This document shows, one piece after another, positions 10,419 to 18,258 of a stretch of DNA of 40,369 nucleotides. Under the pieces are notes generated by a model. It was not told the DNA's origin, did not search any database, and saw nothing but the letters and a program-made list of their open reading frames with translations. The translations under genes and the position numbers were made by a program. Origin of the DNA: Burkholderiales bacterium (GTDB taxonomy: Bacteria; Pseudomonadota; Gammaproteobacteria; Burkholderiales; Burkholderiaceae_C); assembly GCA_016213265.1 (NCBI GenBank), contig JACRBA010000154.1, positions 1 through 40,369 on the forward strand, in the 5' to 3' direction. Numbering within the stretch: position 1 is the stretch's first letter; the number at the start of each line of letters is the position of its first letter.

Positions 10419-10454
10419 CCCGGGATTATCCGGCCCCTGGCGCCGGCAGCGCCC

Positions 10455-11105
10455 TCACACGGGCTCGTCGCCCCCAAAGCCGATCATCCACTGGGGCGCG
10501 CCGCCCAGGTGGCGCACCCGACCCTGCTCGATGAGCAGCTGGCCCTCCACGAACCAGCGCACGGCCAGCGGATAGAGCCGGTGCTCCTGCACCAGCACCC
10601 GTTCGGCAAGCGAGTGCTCATCGTCATCCGCCCGCACGGGCACGGCGGCCTGGGCCACGATGGGGCCATGGTCCAGCTCGGCGGTGACGAAGTGCACCGT
10701 GGCGCCCGCCCACTTGCAGCCCGCTTCGATGGCGCGGCGGTGCGTGTGCAGGCCGGTGAAGGCCGGCAGCAGCGAGGGGTGAATGTTCAGCAGACGGCCT
10801 TCGTAGTGGCGGGTGAACGCCGCCCCGAGCACGCGCATGAAGCCGGCCAGCACCACCAGGTCGGGCGACCAGCGGTCGATGGTGCGCGCCAGCTCGGCGT
10901 CGAAGGCCTCGCGCTCGGCGAAGGCCCGGTGGTCCACCACGGCCGTGTCGATGCCTCGCTCGGCGGCATAGGCCAGACCACCTGCGCCCGGACGGTTGCT
11001 CACCACCGCCACCACCTGGGCCGGCCAGCCCTCGGCGGCACACCGCTCGACGATGGCCTGCATGTTGCTGCCCCGGCCGGACAGCAGGATCACGATTCGC
11101 TTCAT
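10455..11105 (-). CDS. purN: Phosphoribosylglycinamide formyltransferase (GART)
   Basis: 216 residues. PurN transfers a formyl group from 10-formyl-tetrahydrofolate to GAR in the third step of purine synthesis. The phosphate-binding loop ILLSGRGSNMQAI is at 6-18. The catalytic triad is visible as Asn107, His109 (NIHPSLLPAF) and Asp145 (ELDHGPIV). The start at 11105 (MKRIVILLSGRG) is the family start. It is divergent from trpS across 68 bases and is followed by the RNA methyltransferase gene. Confidence 0.96.
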   Translation of the reverse strand: MKRIVILLSGRGSNMQAIVERCAAEGWPAQVVAVVSNRPGAGGLAYAAERGIDTAVVDHRAFAEREAFDAELARTIDRWSPDLVVLAGFMRVLGAAFTRHYEGRLLNIHPSLLPAFTGLHTHRRAIEAGCKWAGATVHFVTAELDHGPIVAQAAVPVRADDDEHSLAERVLVQEHRLYPLAVRWFVEGQLLIEQGRVRHLGGAPQWMIGFGGDEPV

Positions 11106-11173
11106 CAGGCGCGAGAGTGTATGCGTCTGCGAGAATCGCGACCCCTGTCGCCCACCCCTCCCGACCCCCAGCC

Positions 11174-12175
11174 ATGCGCGAGCGCGTCGTCTCCGGCATG
11201 CGCCCCACCGGCGCCCTGCACCTCGGCCACTACCACGGCGCCCTCAAGAACTGGGTGCAGCTGCAGTCGCAGCACGACTTCTTCTTCTTCGTCGCCGACT
11301 GGCACGCGCTCACCACGCACTATGCCGACCGCTCCGGCCTGGAGCGCAGCGTCTACGACATGGTGGTGGACTGGCTCGCCGCCGGCATCGACCCGGCCCG
11401 CACCACCCTGTTCATCCAGAGCCGCCTGCCCGAGCACGCCGAACTCTTTGCGCTGCTGGCCATGGGCACCCCGCTGGCCTGGCTGGAGCGCGTGCCCAGC
11501 TACAAGCACACCATGGCGCAGGCCGGCGCTGCCGAGCTGGCCACCTTCGGCTTTCTCGGCTACCCGCTGCTGCAGGCAGCCGACATCCTCATCTACCGCG
11601 CCCGTTACGTGCCCGTCGGCGAGGACCAGGCCGCGCACGTGGAGGTGACGCGCGAGGTGGCGCGCCGCTTCAACCACCTCTACGGTGGCGGGCGGGCCGA
11701 GCCGGTGCTGGCCGAGCCGCAGGCGCTGTTCACCGAGACCGCCCGCCTGCCCGGCCTGGACGGCGAGAAGATGAGCAAGAGCGCGGGCAACACCATCGCC
11801 ATGCGCGAAGCACCCGAGGAGACGGCCGCCAAGATCCGGCGCATGCCCACCGACCCGCAGCGCGTGCACCGCAGTGACCCGGGCCAGCCCGAGCGCTGCC
11901 CCGTCTGGCCACTGCACTGCGTCTACACCGACGGGCCCACGCGCGCCACGCTGGCCGCGGGCTGCCGCAGCGCCGGCATCGGCTGCCTGGACTGCAAGCA
12001 GCCCCTGATCGAGGCGGTGCAGGCGCAGCAGCGGCAGTGGCACGAACGCGCCGAGAACTACCTGGCCAACCCGAAGCAGGTGCACTGGATGGTCGAGATG
12101 GGCACCGAACGCGCACGCACGATCGCGCGCCAGACCATGCGCGAAGTGCGCGAGGCCATGGGCCTGAGCTACTGA
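11174..12175 (+). CDS. trpS: Tryptophan-tRNA ligase
   Basis: 333 residues. This is a class I aminoacyl-tRNA synthetase charging tRNA-Trp. The HIGH-type motif is HLGH at 16-19 and the KMSKS loop is intact at 199-203 (GEKMSKSAG). It belongs to the short variety beginning with an SGMRPTG motif found in betaproteobacteria. The start at 11174 (MRERVVSGMRPTG) is preferred over an upstream in-frame ATG at 11117 because conservation begins here. It starts a plus-strand series trpS, DMT permease, rhodanese with gaps of only 18-19 bases. Confidence 0.95.
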   Translation: MRERVVSGMRPTGALHLGHYHGALKNWVQLQSQHDFFFFVADWHALTTHYADRSGLERSVYDMVVDWLAAGIDPARTTLFIQSRLPEHAELFALLAMGTPLAWLERVPSYKHTMAQAGAAELATFGFLGYPLLQAADILIYRARYVPVGEDQAAHVEVTREVARRFNHLYGGGRAEPVLAEPQALFTETARLPGLDGEKMSKSAGNTIAMREAPEETAAKIRRMPTDPQRVHRSDPGQPERCPVWPLHCVYTDGPTRATLAAGCRSAGIGCLDCKQPLIEAVQAQQRQWHERAENYLANPKQVHWMVEMGTERARTIARQTMREVREAMGLSY

Positions 12176-12194
12176 GCCCTGCCGAGGCACGCGC

Positions 12195-13091
12195 ATGTCC
12201 GCCCCGTGGTTGATGCTGCTGGCGACGCTGCTATTCGCCACGATGGGCGTGTGCGTGAAGCTCGCGTCAGTCCACTACAGCGCGGCGGAGATCGTGCTGT
12301 ACCGCAGCCTGGTGGGCGCCTTGTTCATCGCCGCGGTGGTGGGCGTGCGTGGCGGCAGCCTGCGCACCACGGTGCCGGGCATGCACTTCTGGCGCAGCCT
12401 GACCGGCGTGTGCGCGCTCGTGCTCTGGTTCTACGCCATCGGCGCCTTGCCGCTGGCCACCGCCATCACGCTCAACTACATGAGCTCGGTGTGGATGGCG
12501 CTGTTCCTGCTGGGTGGCGCCGTGCTCTTCGGCGCCGCCCGGGTGGACGGGCGTCTCATCGCCGCGGTGCTCACCGGCTTCGTGGGGGTGGCGCTGGTGC
12601 TGCGCCCCACGCTGGAGCGCGACCAGGCCCTGGGCGCGGCGGCCGGCCTCGCCTCGGGCCTGTGCGCCGCCATGGCCTACCTGCAAGTCACGGCGCTGGG
12701 CCGTGCCGGCGAGCCGGAGTACCGCGTGGTCTTCTACTTCTCGCTCGGCGGCACGGCGGCGGGCGCGCTGCTCACGCTGGCCACCGGCATGCACCCCCAC
12801 ACGCCCGCCGGCCTGGCGCTGCTGCTGGCCACGGGCGTGCTGGCCACGGTGGCGCAGGTGCTCATGACACGGGCCTATGCCATCGGTCGCCCGCTCGCCA
12901 ATGCGAGCCTGCAGTACCTGGGCATCGTGTTCTCGTTCATCTTCGGCGTGCTGCTGTTCGACGACCCGGTCACTGCCACGGCACTGGCCGGCATGGCCCT
13001 CATCATCGTGGCCGGCGTGGCGGCCAGCGTGTTGCGGCAGCGCAGCGCCGCCGTGCGACCGGACGCCACCTCGTCCACCCTTGAAACCTGA
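12195..13091 (+). CDS. DMT-superfamily (EamA) permease
   Basis: 298 residues with about ten hydrophobic segments arranged as two EamA repeats: one from about residue 3 to 134 and another from about 145 to 280. Typical features are the first segment LMLLATLLFATMGVCVKLA, the YRSLVGA loop and the segment ASLQYLGIVFSFIFGVLLF. The family includes exporters of amino acids, nucleobases and other small metabolites; the substrate cannot be deduced. It sits between trpS and a rhodanese with short gaps and is probably co-transcribed with both. Confidence 0.9.
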   Translation: MSAPWLMLLATLLFATMGVCVKLASVHYSAAEIVLYRSLVGALFIAAVVGVRGGSLRTTVPGMHFWRSLTGVCALVLWFYAIGALPLATAITLNYMSSVWMALFLLGGAVLFGAARVDGRLIAAVLTGFVGVALVLRPTLERDQALGAAAGLASGLCAAMAYLQVTALGRAGEPEYRVVFYFSLGGTAAGALLTLATGMHPHTPAGLALLLATGVLATVAQVLMTRAYAIGRPLANASLQYLGIVFSFIFGVLLFDDPVTATALAGMALIIVAGVAASVLRQRSAAVRPDATSSTLET

Positions 13092-13109
13092 CCCGCAGGA
13101 TCCTTCACC

Positions 13110-13970
13110 ATGTCCCCTGTGCCGCCCTCCCCGCTGATCTCCGCCGAGGCCTTGTTGGCGCGCCTGGGCACCCCAGGCTGGCCGGTGCTGCTCGATTGCG
13201 GCTTCGACCTCATGGACCCCGCTGCGGGCGAGCGGGCGTGGGCGGCCGGGCACCTGCCGGGCGCGCACTACGCGCATCTGGACCGTGACCTCAGCGGGCC
13301 GAAGACCGCGCGCGGTGCGCTGGACGGCGGCCGCCACCCCCTGCCCGCCCGCGACGCCCTGGCGGTGACCCTGGGCCGCTGGGGCATCGGGCCGAGCACG
13401 CCGGTGGTGGCGTACGACGCGCAAGGCGGCCCCTTCGCCGCCCGCGCGTGGTGGCTGCTGCGATGGATGGGCCACCGCGACGTCGCGGTGCTCGACGGCG
13501 GGATCAGCGCCTGGCAGGCCGTGGGCGGCCGGCTGGAGACCGGCTCCCCGGCCGGCAGCGCGCAACCGCCGTACCCGGCCAGTGCACCGGGCATGCCCAC
13601 GGTGGACGCCGCTCAGCTGCTGCGGTCGCCAGGCGAGTGGCGCGTGGTCGACGCGCGCGCGGGTGAGCGCTTCCGCGGCGAGGCGGAGCCGCTGGACGCG
13701 CAGGCCGGCCACATCCCCGGCGCACGCCACCGCTTCTTCAAGGACAACCTGGCGGCCGACGGCCGCTTCCTGCCGGCCGACGCGCTGCACGAGGCCTTCG
13801 GCCGCCTGGGCGTGGCGCCAGCGCAGGTCGTGCACCAATGCGGCTCCGGCGTCACGGCCTGCCACAACCTGCTGGCCATGGAAGCGGCTGGCCTGCACGG
13901 CGCCGCGCTCTACCCCGGCTCCTGGAGCGAGTGGTCGGCCGACCCGGCCCGCCCCGTGGCGCGCGGCTGA
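13110..13970 (+). CDS. sseA: Two-domain rhodanese, 3-mercaptopyruvate sulfurtransferase type
   Basis: 286 residues. There are two tandem rhodanese domains: an inactive N-terminal one (about 9-145) and a catalytic C-terminal one (about 163-280). The active-site Cys244 sits in the loop CGSGVTA, which marks mercaptopyruvate sulfurtransferases rather than thiosulfate-preferring rhodaneses. The enzyme would move sulfane sulfur to thiols or cyanide. No signal peptide is seen, so it is cytoplasmic. It is the third gene after trpS. The symbol is assigned from the motif and could be too specific. Confidence 0.87.
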   Translation: MSPVPPSPLISAEALLARLGTPGWPVLLDCGFDLMDPAAGERAWAAGHLPGAHYAHLDRDLSGPKTARGALDGGRHPLPARDALAVTLGRWGIGPSTPVVAYDAQGGPFAARAWWLLRWMGHRDVAVLDGGISAWQAVGGRLETGSPAGSAQPPYPASAPGMPTVDAAQLLRSPGEWRVVDARAGERFRGEAEPLDAQAGHIPGARHRFFKDNLAADGRFLPADALHEAFGRLGVAPAQVVHQCGSGVTACHNLLAMEAAGLHGAALYPGSWSEWSADPARPVARG

Positions 13971-13991
13971 CGCGCCCAGGTCGCTCGCCAG

Positions 13992-14009
13992 TCTTGACGC
14001 TGCTCAAGA
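13992..14009. promoter_or_regulatory. FNR-type palindrome upstream of uspA
   Basis: TTGAC-GCTG-CTCAA matches the FNR/ANR/DNR consensus TTGAT-N4-ATCAA at eight of ten positions. Flanking bases extend it to GTCTTGA and TCAAGAC with a six-base spacer. The centre is about 83 bases before the uspA start. Universal stress genes are known members of FNR/ANR regulons. The palindrome has no T-run, so a terminator is less likely. Confidence 0.6.
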
Positions 14010-14083
14010 CAACCGGGCGCAAACGCGCAACACTTCATGCAAGGGCCGGGCCGTTCCCGGCGATTGCGTGAGAGGAGTACGCC

Positions 14084-14518
14084 ATGTACCGCAACATCCT
14101 GGTGCCCACCGACGGCTCCGACATCACGGCCAAGGCCGTGCAGACCGCCATCACCCTGGCCAAGACCGTGGGCGCCCGCCTGTCGGTCATCAGCGTGAAG
14201 GAGCCGTTCCCCTACAGCGCCATCTCCGAGATGCAGCCGGTGCCGCCGCAGGAGTTCTACGACGCGCAGGAGCGCATCGCCTCGGCGCGCGTGAAGTCGG
14301 TGGTGGACGCCGCCACCGCGGCGGGCCTGGAGTGCGCCGCCCACACGGTGGAAGCGCTGCACCCGTGGGAAGCCATCACCGACCATGCCAAGACGCAGGG
14401 CTGCGACCTGATCGTGATGGCCTCGCATGGCCGCCGCGGCGTGAGTGCCCTGCTGCTGGGCAGCGAGACGCAGAAGGTGCTCACCCACTGCGCGGTCCCG
14501 GTGCTCGTCATCAAGTGA
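14084..14518 (+). CDS. Universal stress protein UspA family
   Basis: 144 residues, a single Usp domain. The N-terminus MYRNILVPTDGSD is typical. The ATP-binding pattern near the C-terminus is G-R-R-G-V-S-A-L-L-L-G-S-E-T, matching the G-2x-G-9x-G-S/T type, so an ATP-binding subclass is likely. Such proteins aid survival under starvation and low oxygen. GAGAGGAG stands about 9 bases before the ATG. An FNR-type palindrome lies in the 113-base gap upstream, suggesting induction at low oxygen. Confidence 0.94.
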   Translation: MYRNILVPTDGSDITAKAVQTAITLAKTVGARLSVISVKEPFPYSAISEMQPVPPQEFYDAQERIASARVKSVVDAATAAGLECAAHTVEALHPWEAITDHAKTQGCDLIVMASHGRRGVSALLLGSETQKVLTHCAVPVLVIK

Positions 14519-14522
14519 CGCG

Positions 14523-14542
14523 GGCCGGCCACGCGGCCGGCC
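14523..14542. terminator. GC-rich hairpin between convergent uspA and ZIP genes
   Basis: GGCCGGCC (14523-14530) is repeated as its own complement at 14535-14542 with an ACGC loop, giving a perfect 8-bp stem right after the uspA stop. There is no T-run, so it would be a weak or Rho-assisted terminator. Confidence 0.45.
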
Positions 14543-14569
14543 TGCGCGCCGATCGCCCGGACCAGGGGG

Positions 14570-15352
14570 TCAGTGCGCGCCGTGCATCAGGCCGGTGGCC
14601 AGCATCACCACGCCCAGCCCGGCGGCGATCCAGGCCAGCTGCGCCAGGATCTCCCGCCAGGGCAGGTGCCGCTGCATCTGCGGAATCAGGTCGGCCACGG
14701 CCACGTAGATGAAGCTCGACGAGGCCACCACCAGCAGGTAGGGAAAGACGTCTTCCCACTGGCCGACCACGTAGTAGCCCAGCACGCCACCCACCACCGC
14801 CGTCAGGCCGGAGAGCGCGTTGTAGGCCAGCGCACGGCGGCGGGTGAAGCCTGCATTGATCAGCACGATCGTGTCGCCCACCTCCTGCGGGATCTCATGC
14901 AGGATCACCGCCAGCGAGGTGGTCACACCCAGCTCGGGGCTCACCAGGAAGGCGGCCGCGATGATGAGCCCATCGCAGAAGTTGTGGATGCTGTCGCCCA
15001 CCAGCACGCTGAAGCCGCCACGCCCGGCCTGTTCGGCGTCATAGTGGTGGTGGTGCCCGTGGCCGTCGCCCTCGTGGTGGTGGGCGTGGCGGTACAGCTC
15101 CGCCTTCTCGAGCAGGAAGAAGAACAGCAGGCCGCCCAGCAGCGTGGCGAACAGCGTGTGGGTATCGGCCCGGCCCGACTCGAAGGCCTCGGGCAGCACA
15201 TGCAGCAGCGAGGTGGCCAGCAGCACCCCGGTGGACAGGCTCACCAGGTGCTTGACCAGGCGCCCCATGGCGGCGAACGTCATGGAGGCCGCGATCACGA
15301 CGGACAAGACCCCTCCGATCAGCGTGGCGGCGACGATGTACAGGAGGGTCAT
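14570..15352 (-). CDS. ZIP-family divalent metal transporter
   Basis: 260 residues with about eight hydrophobic segments. ZIP proteins import zinc or other divalent metals across the inner membrane. The metal site of segment 4 reads HNFCDG (His123, Asn124, Asp127) and that of segment 5 reads HEIPQE (His152, Glu153, Glu157). A cytoplasmic His-rich loop, HAHHHEGDGHGHHHHYD (89-105), lies between segments 3 and 4, as in many zinc members. The start at 15352 (MTLLYIVAATLIGG) leads directly into the first membrane segment; an upstream in-frame start at 15391 is less likely. Confidence 0.92.
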   Translation of the reverse strand: MTLLYIVAATLIGGVLSVVIAASMTFAAMGRLVKHLVSLSTGVLLATSLLHVLPEAFESGRADTHTLFATLLGGLLFFFLLEKAELYRHAHHHEGDGHGHHHHYDAEQAGRGGFSVLVGDSIHNFCDGLIIAAAFLVSPELGVTTSLAVILHEIPQEVGDTIVLINAGFTRRRALAYNALSGLTAVVGGVLGYYVVGQWEDVFPYLLVVASSSFIYVAVADLIPQMQRHLPWREILAQLAWIAAGLGVVMLATGLMHGAH

Positions 15353-15374
15353 GTTCTCAACACGAAAAGGCCAC

Positions 15375-15405
15375 GCCGCGCCGACCCCCAAGGGGCAGGC
15401 GCGGC
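15375..15405 (-). terminator. Terminator of the dienelactone hydrolase gene
   Basis: GCCGCGCC (15375-15382) pairs with GGCGCGGC (15398-15405), with an inner CCCC/GGGG helix around a short loop. On the minus strand the stem is followed within a few bases by CCTTTTCG, a short U-run. It lies between the hydrolase stop and the ZIP start. Confidence 0.6.
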
Positions 15406-15457
15406 GCAGCCGAGGAGTGCCGGCTGGACCGCCGGCGCGGCAGCGGCAGCCCGTTGA

Positions 15458-16348
15458 TCAGGCGACGCCGTGGGCCTTGAACCAGGCCAGGCAGCGCTTC
15501 CAGCCCTCTTCGGCCGGGCCCTGGCGGTAGCTGGGGCGGTAGTCCGCATGGAAGGCGTGCGGCGCGTCCGGGAAGACCACGAACTCGCTGCGGCGCGCGG
15601 CCGGGCTGCCCTGGGCCAGCGCGGTTTTCATCTTATCAACGGTGTCAAGCGGAATGCCTTGGTCCTGGCCACCGTACAGGCCCAGCACCGGTGCCTTCAG
15701 CTCGCCCGCCAGCTCCACAGGATGCCGCGGCTGGGCCTCGCTGGCCGTGCCCACCAGGCGGCCATACCAGGCCACGCCGGCCTTCACCGCCGGCTGGTGG
15801 GCCGCGTACAGCCAGGTGATGCGCCCACCCCAGCAAAAGCCCGTGACGCCCAGGCGCTCGGTGGCCATGCCCTGCGCCTTGGCCCACGCCACCGTGGCGT
15901 CCAGGTCGCCCATCACCTGGGCGTCAGGCACGCGGGCGATCACTTCCGTCATGAGCTTGGCGATCTCGGTGTAGGCCGTCGCATCGCCCTGGCGCACGAA
16001 GAGGTCGGGCGCGATGGCGCAATAGCCCAGGCGCGCAAAGCGCCGGGCCACGTCGGCGATGTGCTCGTGCACACCAAAGATCTCGCTGACCACCAGCACC
16101 ACCGGCAAGCCGCTGCGGCCTTCCGGCATGGCGCGGTAGGCCGGCATGCGGAAATCGCCCACGGGGATGGTCACCGGGCCGGCGGTGAGGCCCGCCGTGT
16201 CGGTCTTGATGACGGTTTGCGCCGTCACCGGCAAGGTCGCGGCGGCGAACCCGGTGCCCAGGGACGTGGCCACGAAGTCACGCCGCGAGAAGGCGCGGCC
16301 GGGGACCAGTGCATCGACATCTTCCACGGTGTCAGGAGGGGTCGGCAT
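15458..16348 (-). CDS. Tat-exported dienelactone hydrolase family protein
   Basis: 296 residues. This is an alpha/beta hydrolase related to carboxymethylenebutenolidase. A twin-arginine signal, [19 protein letters not shown], occupies about residues 21-39, so it should be folded in the cytoplasm and exported. The catalytic triad is visible: Cys in GFCWGG, Asp in YGGQDQG and His in [11 protein letters not shown] Cys nucleophile instead of Ser is the mark of dienelactone hydrolases. GGAG about 7 bases before the ATG at 16348 decides the start over an in-frame ATG four codons upstream. The substrate is unknown; no aromatic degradation genes are near. Confidence 0.9.
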   Translation of the reverse strand: MPTPPDTVEDVDALVPGRAFSRRDFVATSLGTGFAAATLPVTAQTVIKTDTAGLTAGPVTIPVGDFRMPAYRAMPEGRSGLPVVLVVSEIFGVHEHIADVARRFARLGYCAIAPDLFVRQGDATAYTEIAKLMTEVIARVPDAQVMGDLDATVAWAKAQGMATERLGVTGFCWGGRITWLYAAHQPAVKAGVAWYGRLVGTASEAQPRHPVELAGELKAPVLGLYGGQDQGIPLDTVDKMKTALAQGSPAARRSEFVVFPDAPHAFHADYRPSYRQGPAEEGWKRCLAWFKAHGVA

Positions 16349-16395
16349 GAGGATCTCCACAGGCAGTGAAACAGGCGGCGGATTCTAGAAACGAC

Positions 16396-16426
16396 AAGGG
16401 GCACCGCCCGTCGGGCGATGCCCCTT
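16396..16426 (-). terminator. Hairpin terminator after the galactose-oxidase-like gene
   Basis: AAGGGGC (16396-16402) pairs with GCCCCTT (16420-16426), with an inner GCCC/GGGC helix. On the minus strand it lies 25 bases past the stop codon and is followed by TTGTCGTTT, a poor U-run. It separates this gene from the hydrolase downstream. Confidence 0.55.
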
Positions 16427-16451
16427 CCGACACCAGGGGTCTGCCGAACTC

Positions 16452-18182
16452 TCAGGCGCCGAGGCGGATCACCTTGGCGATGGAGGGCACCCCCGCCTTG
16501 TCGAGCGCGAAGAGCATGTAGTAGCCCGGCGGCGCATGGTTGGCCGAGGCCGGCAGGCTCACGGACAGCGACTTGCCGCTCTGGCTGAAGCTCAGGCTCT
16601 CGAAGCGCTGTTCGTTGCTGAAGGCGTGCGTCACGGCGCCGAAGCGGATCAACGACATCTTGGACACCACGCGCTTGTTGGCCATCGTGACCGGGATGGT
16701 CTGCCCCCAGGTGGCCGAGGTGGGCGCCGAGGTGATCTGCGGGCGCACGGCCGGCAGGCCGGAGCCGTCCTTGGCGTAGAGGTACGGTGGGAAGTAGATC
16801 TCCGCGTTCATGTTGGCCACCGGGCCGGGCGCACCGCCGCCGCCGGTGAGCACCGTGCCGTCGGGCATGAGCATGGAGATGCTGTGGTACAGCCGAGGCT
16901 TGACCGCCGTGGCGGTGGTGGTCCAGTTGCCCGTCGCGGGGCTCCACAGCTCGGAGTGGTAGTACGCGCCCACGAGGTCGTTGCCGGTGGACGAGCCGCC
17001 GTTGGCCCACACGGTGCCGTCGGCCAGCACGGTGGCATTGCCGAACTGGCGGTCACCCGACAGGGGCGCCGCGCTGGTCACGGTGGGCGACTCGGTGGTC
17101 AGGTCCACCACGGAGGCCAGCCCGCCCGAACGCACCGAGAGGATCTTGCCCGGCTCGTACATCGCCGCGGGCAGCATGTAGGCCCCTCGAGGCAGGGTGC
17201 CAGGCAGTTTCACCACGTTGCCCGTGCCGGCGATGTCAAGCGCATGGATCTCACCCAGGACGTTGAGCGTGACCACCTTGCCCTGCGGAGACCACCAGGC
17301 GCGCGGGTAGTTCCAGGCCTGCACGCGGCCACCGTAGGCGGCGTCGCTCGTGGCCGTGGTCAGGGTGCGCCATCCTGTCGTGGGGCTGTAGACCTCGGGC
17401 GTGCTGGCATAGGTGTCGTCGGTGGGCGGGTAGAGGGCGTCGCCCTCGTAGAAGCGGTCGATGCGACCGCCCAGCACCGCCACTTCACCACTCGGCGCGG
17501 TGATCAGCGTGGCGTACCAGCGCTGGTAGGCCATGGACTGCGCCTGCTTGGTGAGCTTGTTGTCCCCGGGCGTGAAGACGTTGACGTCGGCGTTGGCGTA
17601 GTTGCGCTTGCCATTCACGATGCGGTCGCCGCCCACGAGCAGCACCTCGCCGGTGTTGGGCATCAGCACCTGGCCCGCGCAGAAGATGTCGGTGCCCGTG
17701 GTGTTGGACAACAGCAGATGCGCTTCGCTGCCGGTGCCCTGCGACGGATCCCACACCGCGTAGTGCAGCTGGGCACCCTGCAGGCCGTTGGGCTTGCTGC
17801 CGTAGCTGAGCACGCGGCCGTCGGCCAGCAGCACCGTGTGCAGCGGGATGATCGGCCAGGAGAACGGCGCGCCGAACACACCCTTGACATGTGCGTCCGC
17901 CGGGCCGGTGGGCACCGTCACGGCCTGGGCGCCCACCGACTGCGCCGACACCCGGCCCTCGCCGCCGTCCACCGCCACGCCGGGGCCCGGGCCGTGGTCG
18001 ATCGGGGCATTGCCGAACACGCCCATCCGGTCTTCCTCGACCATCGCCGCTTCGTCAGGCGTGCTCGCACCGCCACCGCAGCCCGCGAGCACGGCCAGGG
18101 TGACGATCTTCAGTGCATGGCGCCGGACGGGGCGGGCCCACGGGCGATTCAGAGTGGTATTGATGGCAGTCAAGCGCGACAT
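16452..18182 (-). CDS. Galactose-oxidase-like copper-radical oxidase, lipoprotein (DUF1929)
   Basis: 576 residues. The N-terminus has a lipoprotein signal with lipobox LAGC (Cys35). A seven-bladed kelch-type propeller follows, then a C-terminal immunoglobulin-like DUF1929 domain. All expected galactose oxidase active-site residues are seen. Cys168 (DIFCAGQ) and Tyr223 (QRWYAT) would form the thioether cofactor. Tyr432 and His433 (PRLYHSISML) and His519 (GAVTHAF) would be copper ligands, and a Trp near 296 (PRAWW) could stack on the cofactor. The family oxidises primary alcohols or aldehydes (galactose, glyoxal, glycan ends) to release peroxide. AGGAGGG before the ATG at 18182 fixes the start. 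Substrate unknown. Confidence 0.9.
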   Translation of the reverse strand: MSRLTAINTTLNRPWARPVRRHALKIVTLAVLAGCGGGASTPDEAAMVEEDRMGVFGNAPIDHGPGPGVAVDGGEGRVSAQSVGAQAVTVPTGPADAHVKGVFGAPFSWPIIPLHTVLLADGRVLSYGSKPNGLQGAQLHYAVWDPSQGTGSEAHLLLSNTTGTDIFCAGQVLMPNTGEVLLVGGDRIVNGKRNYANADVNVFTPGDNKLTKQAQSMAYQRWYATLITAPSGEVAVLGGRIDRFYEGDALYPPTDDTYASTPEVYSPTTGWRTLTTATSDAAYGGRVQAWNYPRAWWSPQGKVVTLNVLGEIHALDIAGTGNVVKLPGTLPRGAYMLPAAMYEPGKILSVRSGGLASVVDLTTESPTVTSAAPLSGDRQFGNATVLADGTVWANGGSSTGNDLVGAYYHSELWSPATGNWTTTATAVKPRLYHSISMLMPDGTVLTGGGGAPGPVANMNAEIYFPPYLYAKDGSGLPAVRPQITSAPTSATWGQTIPVTMANKRVVSKMSLIRFGAVTHAFSNEQRFESLSFSQSGKSLSVSLPASANHAPPGYYMLFALDKAGVPSIAKVIRLGA

Positions 18183-18258
18183 GGGGCGCCCTCCTTGACG
18201 GTGGTTTGAACACAATTTTGCCGAGGTGCGTCACGGCCCGCCTGCACAATTCGCGCCC

